DNA of 64,000 nt from Intestinibacter bartlettii. GTDB taxonomy: Bacteria; Bacillota; Clostridia; Peptostreptococcales; Peptostreptococcaceae. Position 1 is the first letter of the stretch. Each line of letters starts with the position of its first letter. The stretch lies in NCBI RefSeq assembly GCF_000154445.1, contig NZ_DS499564.1; one strand, 5' to 3'. The notes below the pieces were generated by a model. That model was not told the DNA's origin, did no database searches, and saw nothing but the letters and a program-made list of their open reading frames with translations. Below are positions 15,706 to 24,126 of the stretch, piece after piece. Position numbers and translations under genes: made by a program.

Positions 15706-17496
15706 TTAATTACTTATGACCTTTTTAAGATACATTGATACAATATCTGAAAATCTTTGTATATCTTTTATATAAATAAAATCTTTGCCATAAATTTTCT
15801 TTTCAGCCTCTAAATCTGTTTCTTTTCCTGTGAAAACTCCTAATACCATTACGCCTCTTTTTCTTGCACGTCGTACTTCTGTTGCTGTATCTTTGATTCC
15901 AACAACTCCTTTATAAGACATTTCCCCTCTTATACTTCTTGAGCTATCTTTTCCTATTTTTACGTCATTTGGTTTTCCATCACTAAGTACGATTAGTATT
16001 TTGTTTTCTTCTTCGCGTTCTAATAAACCATCACAAGTAGCCTTTATTGCAAGACCATCTCTATTGTTACCAGAACAGTAATATTCAAATATATCTTCAC
16101 ATTTTCTTACATTGTCATTGTAATCCCTAAAACGTTTTAATATAGTATAGTCTAAGAAACTTTGGAATCCCATAACCCTATTTGGAATTCCAGCTAAAGT
16201 AAGTGAAGTTGCTAAAATATACGCCTGTATAGCTACCATAAACTGTTTTGAAGTTTGTGAACCACTTGAATCGAGTAATATATCTATAACATATCTACCC
16301 TTTCCATTATCAACATCTTTGTAAAACACTTTATTGTTGCTACTTCTACCTATGCGCCAAGCCTTATTCGCATATATTGTTCCACAATCAGAATACACTC
16401 TATCAGATGAACTTTCTTCTATTAATAATCTTGAAAAATTCTCTTTAAGTTTATTAATTTGTCTTCTATACATTTTCATTTTATATTGAAATTCGAATAT
16501 ATTATTGTCCTTTTGTCTAGTTACATACTTTAATTGAAACGCATTGTCGCAAGGAGATCTCAATACCCCATCTGTAAAATGTAATCTGCATCCTTCATGA
16601 ACATTTCTACAATTTCTTGCCTCTATTTTTCTACTATCATTTTGGCTTAAATAAGATTTTCCATAGTAGTATTCTACTCTTTTATATATCTTATTTAACA
16701 TTTCTTCATTAACATATATTGCTCTATTAGGAGTTGATTCCAAATCAATATCACCATTTTCATCTCCTAATCCATCTACCAGCATACCACCTGTTAAATT
16801 ATTAATCTCTGTTTCTACCGTTTCAACCTCTTGGTCTCTATACAATTCCTCTAACATAAAATCTGCAAATGTATCAAAATCTATATCTACATTTTTTACA
16901 TTTTCTTCTGCAAATTCTACATTTTGATTTTGGCTATCCAATATATGTTGGAAATATGTAAGATATATCTCATCAACTCTTTTTAATATGTTCATTATAT
17001 TGTCGTTTGAATCTATTGCATTAATTTCTCTAAGTATTTTTCGAACAAGTCTATCCATAACAGGATGTCTATCCATTTGTTGAAGAACATAAGTATATTT
17101 AAGTAATTGCAAGATATCTTCTTTGTGTATTTTAGAATAACCTTTTAAAATATCATCATATGCCTTATTTCGGATATCCACTACACCTGGTCGTTCTTCT
17201 ATTACTTTCTTTTCTACAACATCATTTAAAATTATTTGAATAAGTGTGCATAAAATATCTTTATTATATCCTGATTTTATTCTATTAACTAAGTACTTCT
17301 TAACAGTTTCCCAATCCACATATTTTCTTCTAGCCCCTGCTATTATCGCATAATACATAGATGCATCTTTTGAGCTATAATCCTTTTCTGATGAATCTAT
17401 TTCTTCATCGTATTTTCCTGAAACTGTCCAAGCCAAATTATTTACTCTATTATCAAATTCATATTCATTGAATATCCACTTTAAACCATTTCCCAT
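15706..17496 (-). CDS. VWA-domain protein, CobT/NorD-like
   Basis: A 596-residue cytosolic protein. The N-terminal 380 residues are helical and acidic and not assigned. The C-terminal von Willebrand A domain carries the metal site: DSSGS (409-413), NNRDGLA (477-483) and LSDGKPND (504-511). The NxDG and SDGxPxD variants are those of cobaltochelatase CobT and NO reductase activator NorD. It pairs with the AAA+ gene just upstream (gap 48 bp), the arrangement of MoxR-VWA metal-insertion or remodelling systems. It lies just upstream of cbiMNQO with no terminator between. No CobN chelatase is visible, so cobalt chelation is only one possibility. Confidence 0.75.
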   Translation of the reverse strand: MGNGLKWIFNEYEFDNRVNNLAWTVSGKYDEEIDSSEKDYSSKDASMYYAIIAGARRKYVDWETVKKYLVNRIKSGYNKDILCTLIQIILNDVVEKKVIEERPGVVDIRNKAYDDILKGYSKIHKEDILQLLKYTYVLQQMDRHPVMDRLVRKILREINAIDSNDNIMNILKRVDEIYLTYFQHILDSQNQNVEFAEENVKNVDIDFDTFADFMLEELYRDQEVETVETEINNLTGGMLVDGLGDENGDIDLESTPNRAIYVNEEMLNKIYKRVEYYYGKSYLSQNDSRKIEARNCRNVHEGCRLHFTDGVLRSPCDNAFQLKYVTRQKDNNIFEFQYKMKMYRRQINKLKENFSRLLIEESSSDRVYSDCGTIYANKAWRIGRSSNNKVFYKDVDNGKGRYVIDILLDSSGSQTSKQFMVAIQAYILATSLTLAGIPNRVMGFQSFLDYTILKRFRDYNDNVRKCEDIFEYYCSGNNRDGLAIKATCDGLLEREEENKILIVLSDGKPNDVKIGKDSSRSIRGEMSYKGVVGIKDTATEVRRARKRGVMVLGVFTGKETDLEAEKKIYGKDFIYIKDIQRFSDIVSMYLKKVISN

Positions 17497-17544
17497 ATTA
17501 TCACCCTTTAATTAATTATTTAAGCATTTATATTTCTGCATCAA

Positions 17545-18468
17545 CTAATCATTTGGGAATATATCAAAACTTTCCCATCCCTCTGGAATTCTAGTTCTTA
17601 TAATATCTGATACCATTTCTTTTTCATATATATCAAATGTTTTCCCTGTGATACCCATATTGATTGCAAGAGTTGGTTTTAGACCTCTTTTTATAGTTTT
17701 TAATGCACCTATCATTCCTCTTAAATCTATAGCTTTTGTAGATATCTCCCCATTTTCAGCTTTAAGTTGTAAGTCCATAAATATTCCTATAAATTGAAGT
17801 AATTTTTCTTCATCTACTGTCGGGAATTCCCTTTTTAATATCATTTTTAATTTTTCTTCATCTACTGCTGGAATATCTATTACTAAAAATCTTGATACTA
17901 ATGCCTCATTTAATTCTTTTGTTCCAGCATATTCGTAGTTCATGGTTCCGATAAATCTAGTTGCTGGATGAAGTTTTATTCTTTCATATCCAGGCACATC
18001 TATAACTCTTCTATAGTCAAGTGCTGAATGAAGTACTACTATTGCATCATTTTTAGCCATATTGATTTCATCAAATATACCAAATCCGCCGTTTACTGCA
18101 CATTCATATACTGATCCACGTCTAAGTTTTACTTCATTATCTATAAATGTGTCTGTACCTATTAAAGATGCACTATCTGTGTTGATGTGGAATGAAGTGT
18201 TCCATTGAGGTCTTCCGAAAATTTCTGATAAGTTATCAGATAGTAAGTTCTTACCTGTTGCTTTTGGTCCTGATAATAATATATTTTCTTCTTCTAAAAT
18301 TCCTGTAATACACATTTCTAATATATCTTTTCCTATAAAAAATGCTGGTGATTTTGTGACTCTTTCTTTTAATTCATCTTTTACGTCATATTCTTTTCTG
18401 AAATGTTCTATATCCTTTATTAATGATTCACTAACCCCTTGTTCCTTTAAATTATCTAATATATTCAT
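17545..18468 (-). CDS. MoxR/CobS/NorQ-type AAA+ ATPase
   Basis: A 307-residue AAA+ ATPase. Walker A is GPKATGKN (67-74), unusual because Asn replaces the Ser/Thr after the Lys. Walker B is GGFGIFDEIN (127-136), sensor 1 is in IGTMNYEYAG (Asn177), and the Arg finger is in VSRF (Arg193). This matches the MoxR group including CobS, NorQ and GvpN. Such ATPases form hexamers and work with a VWA partner to remodel or load metalloproteins. The partner is the next gene. A GGAGACGG site precedes the ATG. Target protein unknown. Confidence 0.82.
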   Translation of the reverse strand: MNILDNLKEQGVSESLIKDIEHFRKEYDVKDELKERVTKSPAFFIGKDILEMCITGILEEENILLSGPKATGKNLLSDNLSEIFGRPQWNTSFHINTDSASLIGTDTFIDNEVKLRRGSVYECAVNGGFGIFDEINMAKNDAIVVLHSALDYRRVIDVPGYERIKLHPATRFIGTMNYEYAGTKELNEALVSRFLVIDIPAVDEEKLKMILKREFPTVDEEKLLQFIGIFMDLQLKAENGEISTKAIDLRGMIGALKTIKRGLKPTLAINMGITGKTFDIYEKEMVSDIIRTRIPEGWESFDIFPND

Positions 18469-18831
18469 TTCCGTCTCCTTTTGTTTCCCCTATTTATTTT
18501 ATATTATTTTGTATAATTACCTATTTCTCACATAATCATAACTCTTATCCAATATTATCCATACATCGTTAATTATATCATGATTTGTAAACTTGTTCTG
18601 TAACAAATGTCACTTATTTTTTTTTAATATAACAGTATCTAGTTAATATTAATTTTTAACATCTAAATATATATGTTTTATATAACGATATAGTGATAAC
18701 TTTACCATGCTTATTATATTTTGTTATTATACCCGAATAATTACAAAACTTGTCGCCATATTTTTTCATATATCACAATGGTTTGGTATATATTGTTATA
18801 TACATAAATAAAAATTTTTAATATTAGGAGT
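18469..18831. other. 363-bp divergent intergenic region
   Basis: It separates the AAA+ gene from the MBOAT gene. It contains the motif TGTAACAAATGTCAC (18599-18613), a near copy of one at 2160 upstream of ppaC, and long AT-rich stretches. No terminator, riboswitch or small gene is recognised. A GGAGAC-type ribosome binding site serves the AAA+ gene, and promoters must exist for both directions, but none stands out. Confidence 0.5.
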
Positions 18832-20244
18832 GTGATTAAAATAGTATTTTCAAATTTATTATTTATGTTTGCTTTTTTACCAGCAAATATAATATTGTAC
18901 TTTTTAGCTAGAAATTTTAAAGTAAAAAATATTATTCTTATAATTTTTTCGTTAGTATTTTATTCATGGGGCGAACCTGTATGTGTTGCTTTACTAATTT
19001 TTAGTTCCTTTATCGGGTATATATTTGCTATGCAAATACATAAAAGCGAAACAGAACAACAAAAAAAAATGTATTTAATTATTTCTTTAATAATTAATAT
19101 TGGTTTATTAGGTATATTCAAGTATACTGGTTTCTTTGTAAATAATCTTAATGCTTTACTTCCTATAGATTTACCAGTTCCTAATATATCATTACCTATT
19201 GGTATTTCATTCTATACATTCCAAATAGTTTCTTATGTAGCAGATGTTTATTGTAATAGGGTTAAAGCTCAAGAGAGTTTCCCTAAATTTTTAATGTATG
19301 TATCTTTATATCCGCAACTAATAGCTGGACCTATTATAAGATATATCGATATAGAAAAAGAAATCGACAACAGAGAAGTTAATATATCTAATATTTCTCA
19401 AGGTATTAATAGATTTATAATTGGTTTAGCAAAAAAAGTTATAATTGCTAATACTGCAGCAACTTTAGTTTCAACATTTTTAGATGGTGAAATAGCAACT
19501 CTAGGTGTATTAGACGCTTGGTTCGGACTTTTAATGTTTACTGTTCAAATATACTTTGACTTCTCAGGATACTCTGACATGGCTATAGGTCTTGGTAAAA
19601 TATTTGGATTTACTTACTGTGAAAACTTCAATTATCCATATATATCAAAATCTGCAACTGAATTTTGGAGAAGATGGCATATGTCTTTAGGATCATTTTT
19701 TAGAGATTATGTTTACATACCTCTTGGCGGTAATCGAAAAAGACAACTATTAAATATATTTGTTGTTTGGTTTTTAACAGGATTTTGGCATGGAGCTAGT
19801 TGGAACTTTATAATTTGGGGATTATATTTCGGTACAATAATTTATTTAGAAAAAAAAGTATTGTTCAAATTCACAAAAAAATTGCCACAAATTATTCAGT
19901 GGTTCTTTGCAATAATTATTGTTATGATTGGTTGGGCTATATTCTACTATGTTGATTTAAATAGCCTTAGCACATTCTTAAAAGCTCTAGTAGGTCTAAA
20001 TAATAATCCACTTTATTCTGACACTTTACCAATAACATTTATGTCTAATATAGCATTTGTAGTAATTGCTCTAATTGCATCTACTCCTATTCCAAAAATA
20101 TTATTCCATAAACTGAATGATAATTCTAAAGTAAATGGTAATTTAGATTTTGTACAAATCATTTTTAATGTATCATTAATATTCTGTACAATATCTTTAT
20201 TAGTTGGAGAAAGCTATAATCCATTTTTATATTATAGATTCTAG
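18832..20244 (+). CDS. MBOAT O-acyltransferase (AlgI/DltB-like)
   Basis: A membrane-bound O-acyltransferase of about 470 residues with roughly ten membrane helices. Family motifs: FYSWGEP, ISLPIGISFYTFQIVSY, DFSGYSDMAIG, YPYISKSATEFWRRWHMSLG, and WFLTGFWHGASWNFIIWGLY with the catalytic His. It moves acetyl groups across the membrane onto extracellular polysaccharide together with the DHHW protein that follows 11 bases later. The start is uncertain: GTG at 18832 is only one base after TAGGAG, whereas ATA at 18841 is better spaced and would give the family-typical start (M)VFSNLLFMF. Confidence 0.88.
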   Translation: MIKIVFSNLLFMFAFLPANIILYFLARNFKVKNIILIIFSLVFYSWGEPVCVALLIFSSFIGYIFAMQIHKSETEQQKKMYLIISLIINIGLLGIFKYTGFFVNNLNALLPIDLPVPNISLPIGISFYTFQIVSYVADVYCNRVKAQESFPKFLMYVSLYPQLIAGPIIRYIDIEKEIDNREVNISNISQGINRFIIGLAKKVIIANTAATLVSTFLDGEIATLGVLDAWFGLLMFTVQIYFDFSGYSDMAIGLGKIFGFTYCENFNYPYISKSATEFWRRWHMSLGSFFRDYVYIPLGGNRKRQLLNIFVVWFLTGFWHGASWNFIIWGLYFGTIIYLEKKVLFKFTKKLPQIIQWFFAIIIVMIGWAIFYYVDLNSLSTFLKALVGLNNNPLYSDTLPITFMSNIAFVVIALIASTPIPKILFHKLNDNSKVNGNLDFVQIIFNVSLIFCTISLLVGESYNPFLYYRF

Positions 20245-20255
20245 GGAGGTATAAC

Positions 20256-21554
20256 ATGAGTAATAAAGTAGATTTAAAAAATAATCAATCCAATAAAAAA
20301 CCTAAACCTGCTGATTATTTAAATATAGCTATATGCAGTTTAATTATGATATTCTTCTTTATACCTATGTTCTTCACAACTAATGGTGGAGTTTCTCAAC
20401 AAGAAAAAAGGGATTTAGCAACTTTCCCTAAGTTATCTGAATTAACTGCAGAAAAATTCTTTAGTGGAGATTTTTTATCGCAAATAGACGAATTCTATAA
20501 AGACAATTTTGTTCATAGACAAGAATTCCTTGCCTTATCAGATAATATCAATACTCTTAAAGGTGTCGATAGTGAAATAAAAATGACTGTTGTATCTAAC
20601 ACTACTAGTAATAACTCTGCAAATGCTACACAAAGTAATGCTGATGATGATTCTGATAAAGATATGTATAAAAACGTTGAACAGGTGGGAACATTATTAA
20701 GTATTGATGATATAGTTTGTGAAGGTTATGGATTTAATGAACCTACTGTAAATAATTATGCAAAAACAATAAAAAAATATGGTGATACTTTAAATGCAAA
20801 TGTATATAACATATTAATTCCTACACATGTTGAATTCGCATTACCATCTAAGTATAAAAATTTAGCTTCTGAACAAAAGCCAGTAATTGACTTAGTTAAT
20901 AGCAAACTTGGTAAAAATGTTACTCCAGTTGATGCTTATTCAATTTTAAAACAACATAAAACTGAATATATATACTTTAGATCAGACCATCACTGGACTC
21001 AACTTGGTGCTTATTATGCATATACTAAATTCTGTGAAACAGCAGGTTTAAAACCTTGTAACTTAGATGATTATCCACTTAAAAAAGTAACTGGATTCTT
21101 AGGAACATTATATAATGGTTCAAAAGAAAAAAAATTAGCTGATAACCCAGATGTTGTTGAATATAGACCTGTTGGAGGAGATTTAACTGCAACTATTTAT
21201 CAAAATAGTTCTTTAACAAAAAAATTGGAATACTCTCCTTACTCAGATTATTCTACTGGTTCAAATGCATATGGTACATTCCTTCATGGTGATAACCCCC
21301 TTACTATAATCAAAAATCCTGACATTGATAGTAGTAAAAAAGTTGTTGTTATCAAAGAATCTTATGGTAATGCTTTTGCTCCTTTATTAACTCAAAATTA
21401 TGGAGAAGTATATGTAATAGATCCAAGATATTTTAATGATAATCTTAGTGATTTTGTAGATAAACATAAAATTACAGATGTAATATTTATAAATAATATG
21501 ATTGCTGTAGGTTCTCAAAATCGCGTAGACGAATTGAATAAATTACTTAAATAG
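20256..21554 (+). CDS. DHHW family protein (AlgJ/AlgX-like acetylation partner)
   Basis: A 432-residue protein with a short cytoplasmic N-terminus, one membrane anchor (about 25-47) and an extracellular SGNH-like domain. The name-giving motif is YFRSDHHWTQLGAYYAY; further on VVVIKESYGNAFAPLL holds the Ser-Tyr-Gly nucleophile-like site. In alginate-type systems such proteins work with the MBOAT partner in O-acetylating exported polysaccharide. A GGGAGG site precedes the ATG, and the two genes form an operon closed by a strong terminator. The polymer modified is unknown. Confidence 0.85.
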   Translation: MSNKVDLKNNQSNKKPKPADYLNIAICSLIMIFFFIPMFFTTNGGVSQQEKRDLATFPKLSELTAEKFFSGDFLSQIDEFYKDNFVHRQEFLALSDNINTLKGVDSEIKMTVVSNTTSNNSANATQSNADDDSDKDMYKNVEQVGTLLSIDDIVCEGYGFNEPTVNNYAKTIKKYGDTLNANVYNILIPTHVEFALPSKYKNLASEQKPVIDLVNSKLGKNVTPVDAYSILKQHKTEYIYFRSDHHWTQLGAYYAYTKFCETAGLKPCNLDDYPLKKVTGFLGTLYNGSKEKKLADNPDVVEYRPVGGDLTATIYQNSSLTKKLEYSPYSDYSTGSNAYGTFLHGDNPLTIIKNPDIDSSKKVVVIKESYGNAFAPLLTQNYGEVYVIDPRYFNDNLSDFVDKHKITDVIFINNMIAVGSQNRVDELNKLLK

Positions 21555-21555
21555 T

Positions 21556-21600
21556 TTTAAAAAAAGTAGGATGACAAAATCGCCATCCTACTTTTTATTA
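21556..21600. terminator. Bidirectional terminator between the DHHW and degV genes
   Basis: A perfect 13-bp stem AAAAAGTAGGATG/CATCCTACTTTTT (21561-21573 with 21584-21596) has T-runs in both directions, serving the two convergent genes. Confidence 0.9.
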
Positions 21601-21613
21601 CTAATAAAATTAT

Positions 21614-22480
21614 TTATCTTGCATTTCCCATATATGCAACTACAACTGCACCTTGCGCTGTATGTGCTCCTATTGTTGGACATATATCTTGGATAATTAT
21701 ATCTTCTACACCGTATTTTTGTTTTACTTTTTCCGCGACATACTGGGCATCTTCAATACAATCACCATGAGATATAAATACCTGTTTTAAATTAGATACA
21801 TCTGTTTTTATGTCTATATTGTCAACTAATGTATGTAAGGCTTTTTTACGCCCTCTTACTTTTCCTATTGCTGCTAACTTTCCTTCATCATCCATATGTA
21901 ATATTGGTTGTATGTTAAGCATAGTTCCTACCAATGCACTTGCTCTTGAAAGTCTTCCCCCTCGGAATAAATGATTTAAGTCTGATACAGTAAATTCATG
22001 TATTACATGTTGTTTATGCATATTTAGCCATTTTGCTATTTCATCTATAGTTTTGCCAGCCTTTTTCATCTCTACGGCTTTCATAAGTAGTATTCCTTGA
22101 CCAACTGTTCCTGATAAAGTATCAATCACTATTATTTTAGACCCCGTTTCTTCTTCCATTAATTTTTCTGCACATATTCTTGCATTATTATAGCTTGAAC
22201 TCAAACCTGATGAAAAACTTAAATGCAATATATCATGCCCCTCATTAATTTCTTGTTGGAATTTAGCAATTATATTTATAGGATTTGATGCACTTGTTGT
22301 CGGCATTTTTCCTTCTTTTAAAGCCCTATAAAATTCTTTAACAGGCATATCCTCTACCCCTGGAATATATTCCTTATCATCTATAATATAATATAATGGA
22401 TGCACTGCTATATTGTTTTCTTTTAAATATGTTTCTGGTAAGTCGTTAGTTGAATCTGTTGAAATAATAAACTCCCTCAT
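21614..22480 (-). CDS. DegV family fatty-acid-binding protein
   Basis: A 288-residue DegV/FakB-type protein: binds one fatty acid and presents it to a FakA kinase for phospholipid synthesis. Seen motifs are STDSTNDLP near the start, MPTTSASNP (the fatty-acid headgroup loop), the middle SFSSGLSSSYNNA and IVIDTLSGTVGQG, and a C-terminal DICPTIGAHTAQGA. There is no signal peptide. An AGGAGG site precedes the ATG. It is monocistronic; no fakA is nearby. Confidence 0.88.
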   Translation of the reverse strand: MREFIISTDSTNDLPETYLKENNIAVHPLYYIIDDKEYIPGVEDMPVKEFYRALKEGKMPTTSASNPINIIAKFQQEINEGHDILHLSFSSGLSSSYNNARICAEKLMEEETGSKIIVIDTLSGTVGQGILLMKAVEMKKAGKTIDEIAKWLNMHKQHVIHEFTVSDLNHLFRGGRLSRASALVGTMLNIQPILHMDDEGKLAAIGKVRGRKKALHTLVDNIDIKTDVSNLKQVFISHGDCIEDAQYVAEKVKQKYGVEDIIIQDICPTIGAHTAQGAVVVAYMGNAR

Positions 22481-22627
22481 TTATATAACCTCCTATTCGA
22501 ATTTCAAAAATTTAAATAAGTTTTTAAAATTATATTCCTATGTTCAAGCCCCTTGTTTTTTATATTTACAACTATATATTTTTATTCATCCAATTCTTCA
22601 ATTATATTTTAGCACTATTTGGTAGTA

Positions 22628-22678
22628 AATAAAAAAGAAATGTTAAAGTAAGTTTTTTTACTTATAACATTTCTTCTT
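22628..22678 (-). terminator. Terminator of gltBD
   Basis: Stem AAGAAATGTTA/TAACATTTCTT (22635-22645 with 22665-22675) extended by TAAG/CTTA, followed on the minus strand by TTTTTTATTT, 27 bases past the gltD stop. Confidence 0.85.
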
Positions 22679-22701
22679 GATAATTATATTGTATGAAAAT
22701 A

Positions 22702-24114
22702 TTATCTTAAATTAGTTTGACCCATAATATCTAAATCAATTGTTCTTGCCGCTTTCCTTCCATCGGAAATTGCCTTGCATACTAAAGATTGTCCACTTCT
22801 CATATCACCTGCTGCATAAACGCCTTTTACAGATGTTCTTTTAAATTCATCAGTTTTTACATTTCCTCTTTCATCAAGTTCTACTCCTAAGTCCCCAAGT
22901 AATGTTTCGTGTTCTGGATGTAAAAATCCTAATGCAAATAATGCTAAGTCACATTCTATTTCAAAATCAGAATCAGCTATCTCTTCCCTATTTTCATCTA
23001 ATTTAATTGCATGTAATTTATTAACTATACCAGCTTCACCACTAAACGCTGTAGGTTTAACTGAATATTCCCTTATTCCACCCTCTTCAAATACTGGATT
23101 TTTAGTCATTGCTGAAATTTTTCCCCAGAAACTTGCTCCTTTTGAATCTCTCTCACTTTCTGAAGAACGTTGAAGTTGATATACATTTTTTGCACCTTGT
23201 CTTATAGCAGTTCCGACACAGTCGTTTGCTGTATCTCCACCACCTATTACAATTACATTTTTATTCGTAGCTAATATCTCATCTTCATCTACTTCTAACC
23301 CTCTATTTCTCTTATTTTGTTGTTTTAAGTAATCCACTGCAAAATGGAGCCCTTTTAGTGAACGTCCTGGAATAGGTAAATCTCTTGCTTGAGTTGCTCC
23401 ACCAGTTAAAACAATTATATCGTATTCTTTTTTTAATATTTTGGCTGGATAATCTCTTCCTACCCATATATTTGTTTTGAATTTAATTCCCTCTTGTTTT
23501 AATAAATCTACTCTTCTATCTACAACCCATTTTTCTAACTTAAAATCTGGTATACCATAAACCAAAAGTCCACCAATTACATCATCTCTTTCAAATACTG
23601 TTACATCATAACCAGCTTTGTTTAATTGATCTGCACAAGCAAGACCTGCAGGACCAGAACCAATAACTGCGACAGTTTTTCCTACTCTTACTAGTGGTGG
23701 TTTTGCAGTTATCCATCCTTCTTCAAAAGCCTTATTTATAATACTGAGCTCCATATTCTTACAGCCAACAGGTTCTTTTATAGCTCCTAAAACACATGCC
23801 TTTTCACATAATCCAGGACATACAGTTCCTGTAAATTCTGGGAAGTTATTTGTTTGGAGTAATCTATCTAATGCATCTTTCCATTGTCCTCTATATACTA
23901 AGTCATTTATTTCTGGAGCTGCATTTCCAAGCGGACATCCATATTCAGATGTACAAAATGGTACTCCGCAGTCCATGCATCTTGCTGCTTGTATTTTTAC
24001 TTTTTCATAATTCATAGGTATATATATTTGATTAAAGTCTTTAATACGTTCTTCTACTGGACGCTTGCTCTGATTCTCACGTTCAAATTCTATAAAACCA
24101 GTTTCTTTTCCCAT
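22702..24114 (-). CDS. gltD: Glutamate synthase small subunit
   Basis: The 470-residue FAD/[4Fe-4S] beta subunit, which takes electrons from NAD(P)H and passes them to the large subunit to make glutamate from glutamine and 2-oxoglutarate. Cys clusters CMDCGVPFC (near 41-49) and CPGLCEKACVLG bind Fe-S centres. The FAD site is VIGSGPAGLACA and the NAD(P)H site VIGGGDTANDCVG, with AAGDMRSGQSL at the C-terminal end of the flavin fold. It lies 12 bases after gltB, with an AAGGGGGG site in the gap. Confidence 0.93.
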   Translation of the reverse strand: MGKETGFIEFERENQSKRPVEERIKDFNQIYIPMNYEKVKIQAARCMDCGVPFCTSEYGCPLGNAAPEINDLVYRGQWKDALDRLLQTNNFPEFTGTVCPGLCEKACVLGAIKEPVGCKNMELSIINKAFEEGWITAKPPLVRVGKTVAVIGSGPAGLACADQLNKAGYDVTVFERDDVIGGLLVYGIPDFKLEKWVVDRRVDLLKQEGIKFKTNIWVGRDYPAKILKKEYDIIVLTGGATQARDLPIPGRSLKGLHFAVDYLKQQNKRNRGLEVDEDEILATNKNVIVIGGGDTANDCVGTAIRQGAKNVYQLQRSSESERDSKGASFWGKISAMTKNPVFEEGGIREYSVKPTAFSGEAGIVNKLHAIKLDENREEIADSDFEIECDLALFALGFLHPEHETLLGDLGVELDERGNVKTDEFKRTSVKGVYAAGDMRSGQSLVCKAISDGRKAARTIDLDIMGQTNLR

Positions 24115-24126
24115 TTTTGTCCCCCC

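Noticed and set aside
15501..15719. Plus-strand frame of 72 residues upstream of the cobalamin riboswitch
   Set aside because: No ribosome binding site, Phe/Leu/Ile-rich by base composition, and it overlaps the leader promoter and the VWA gene end.
15706..18468. Calling the AAA+/VWA pair cobaltochelatase subunits CobS and CobT
   Set aside because: No CobN is present and the pathway uses CbiK; motif similarity also fits NorQ/NorD. Kept as a general family call.
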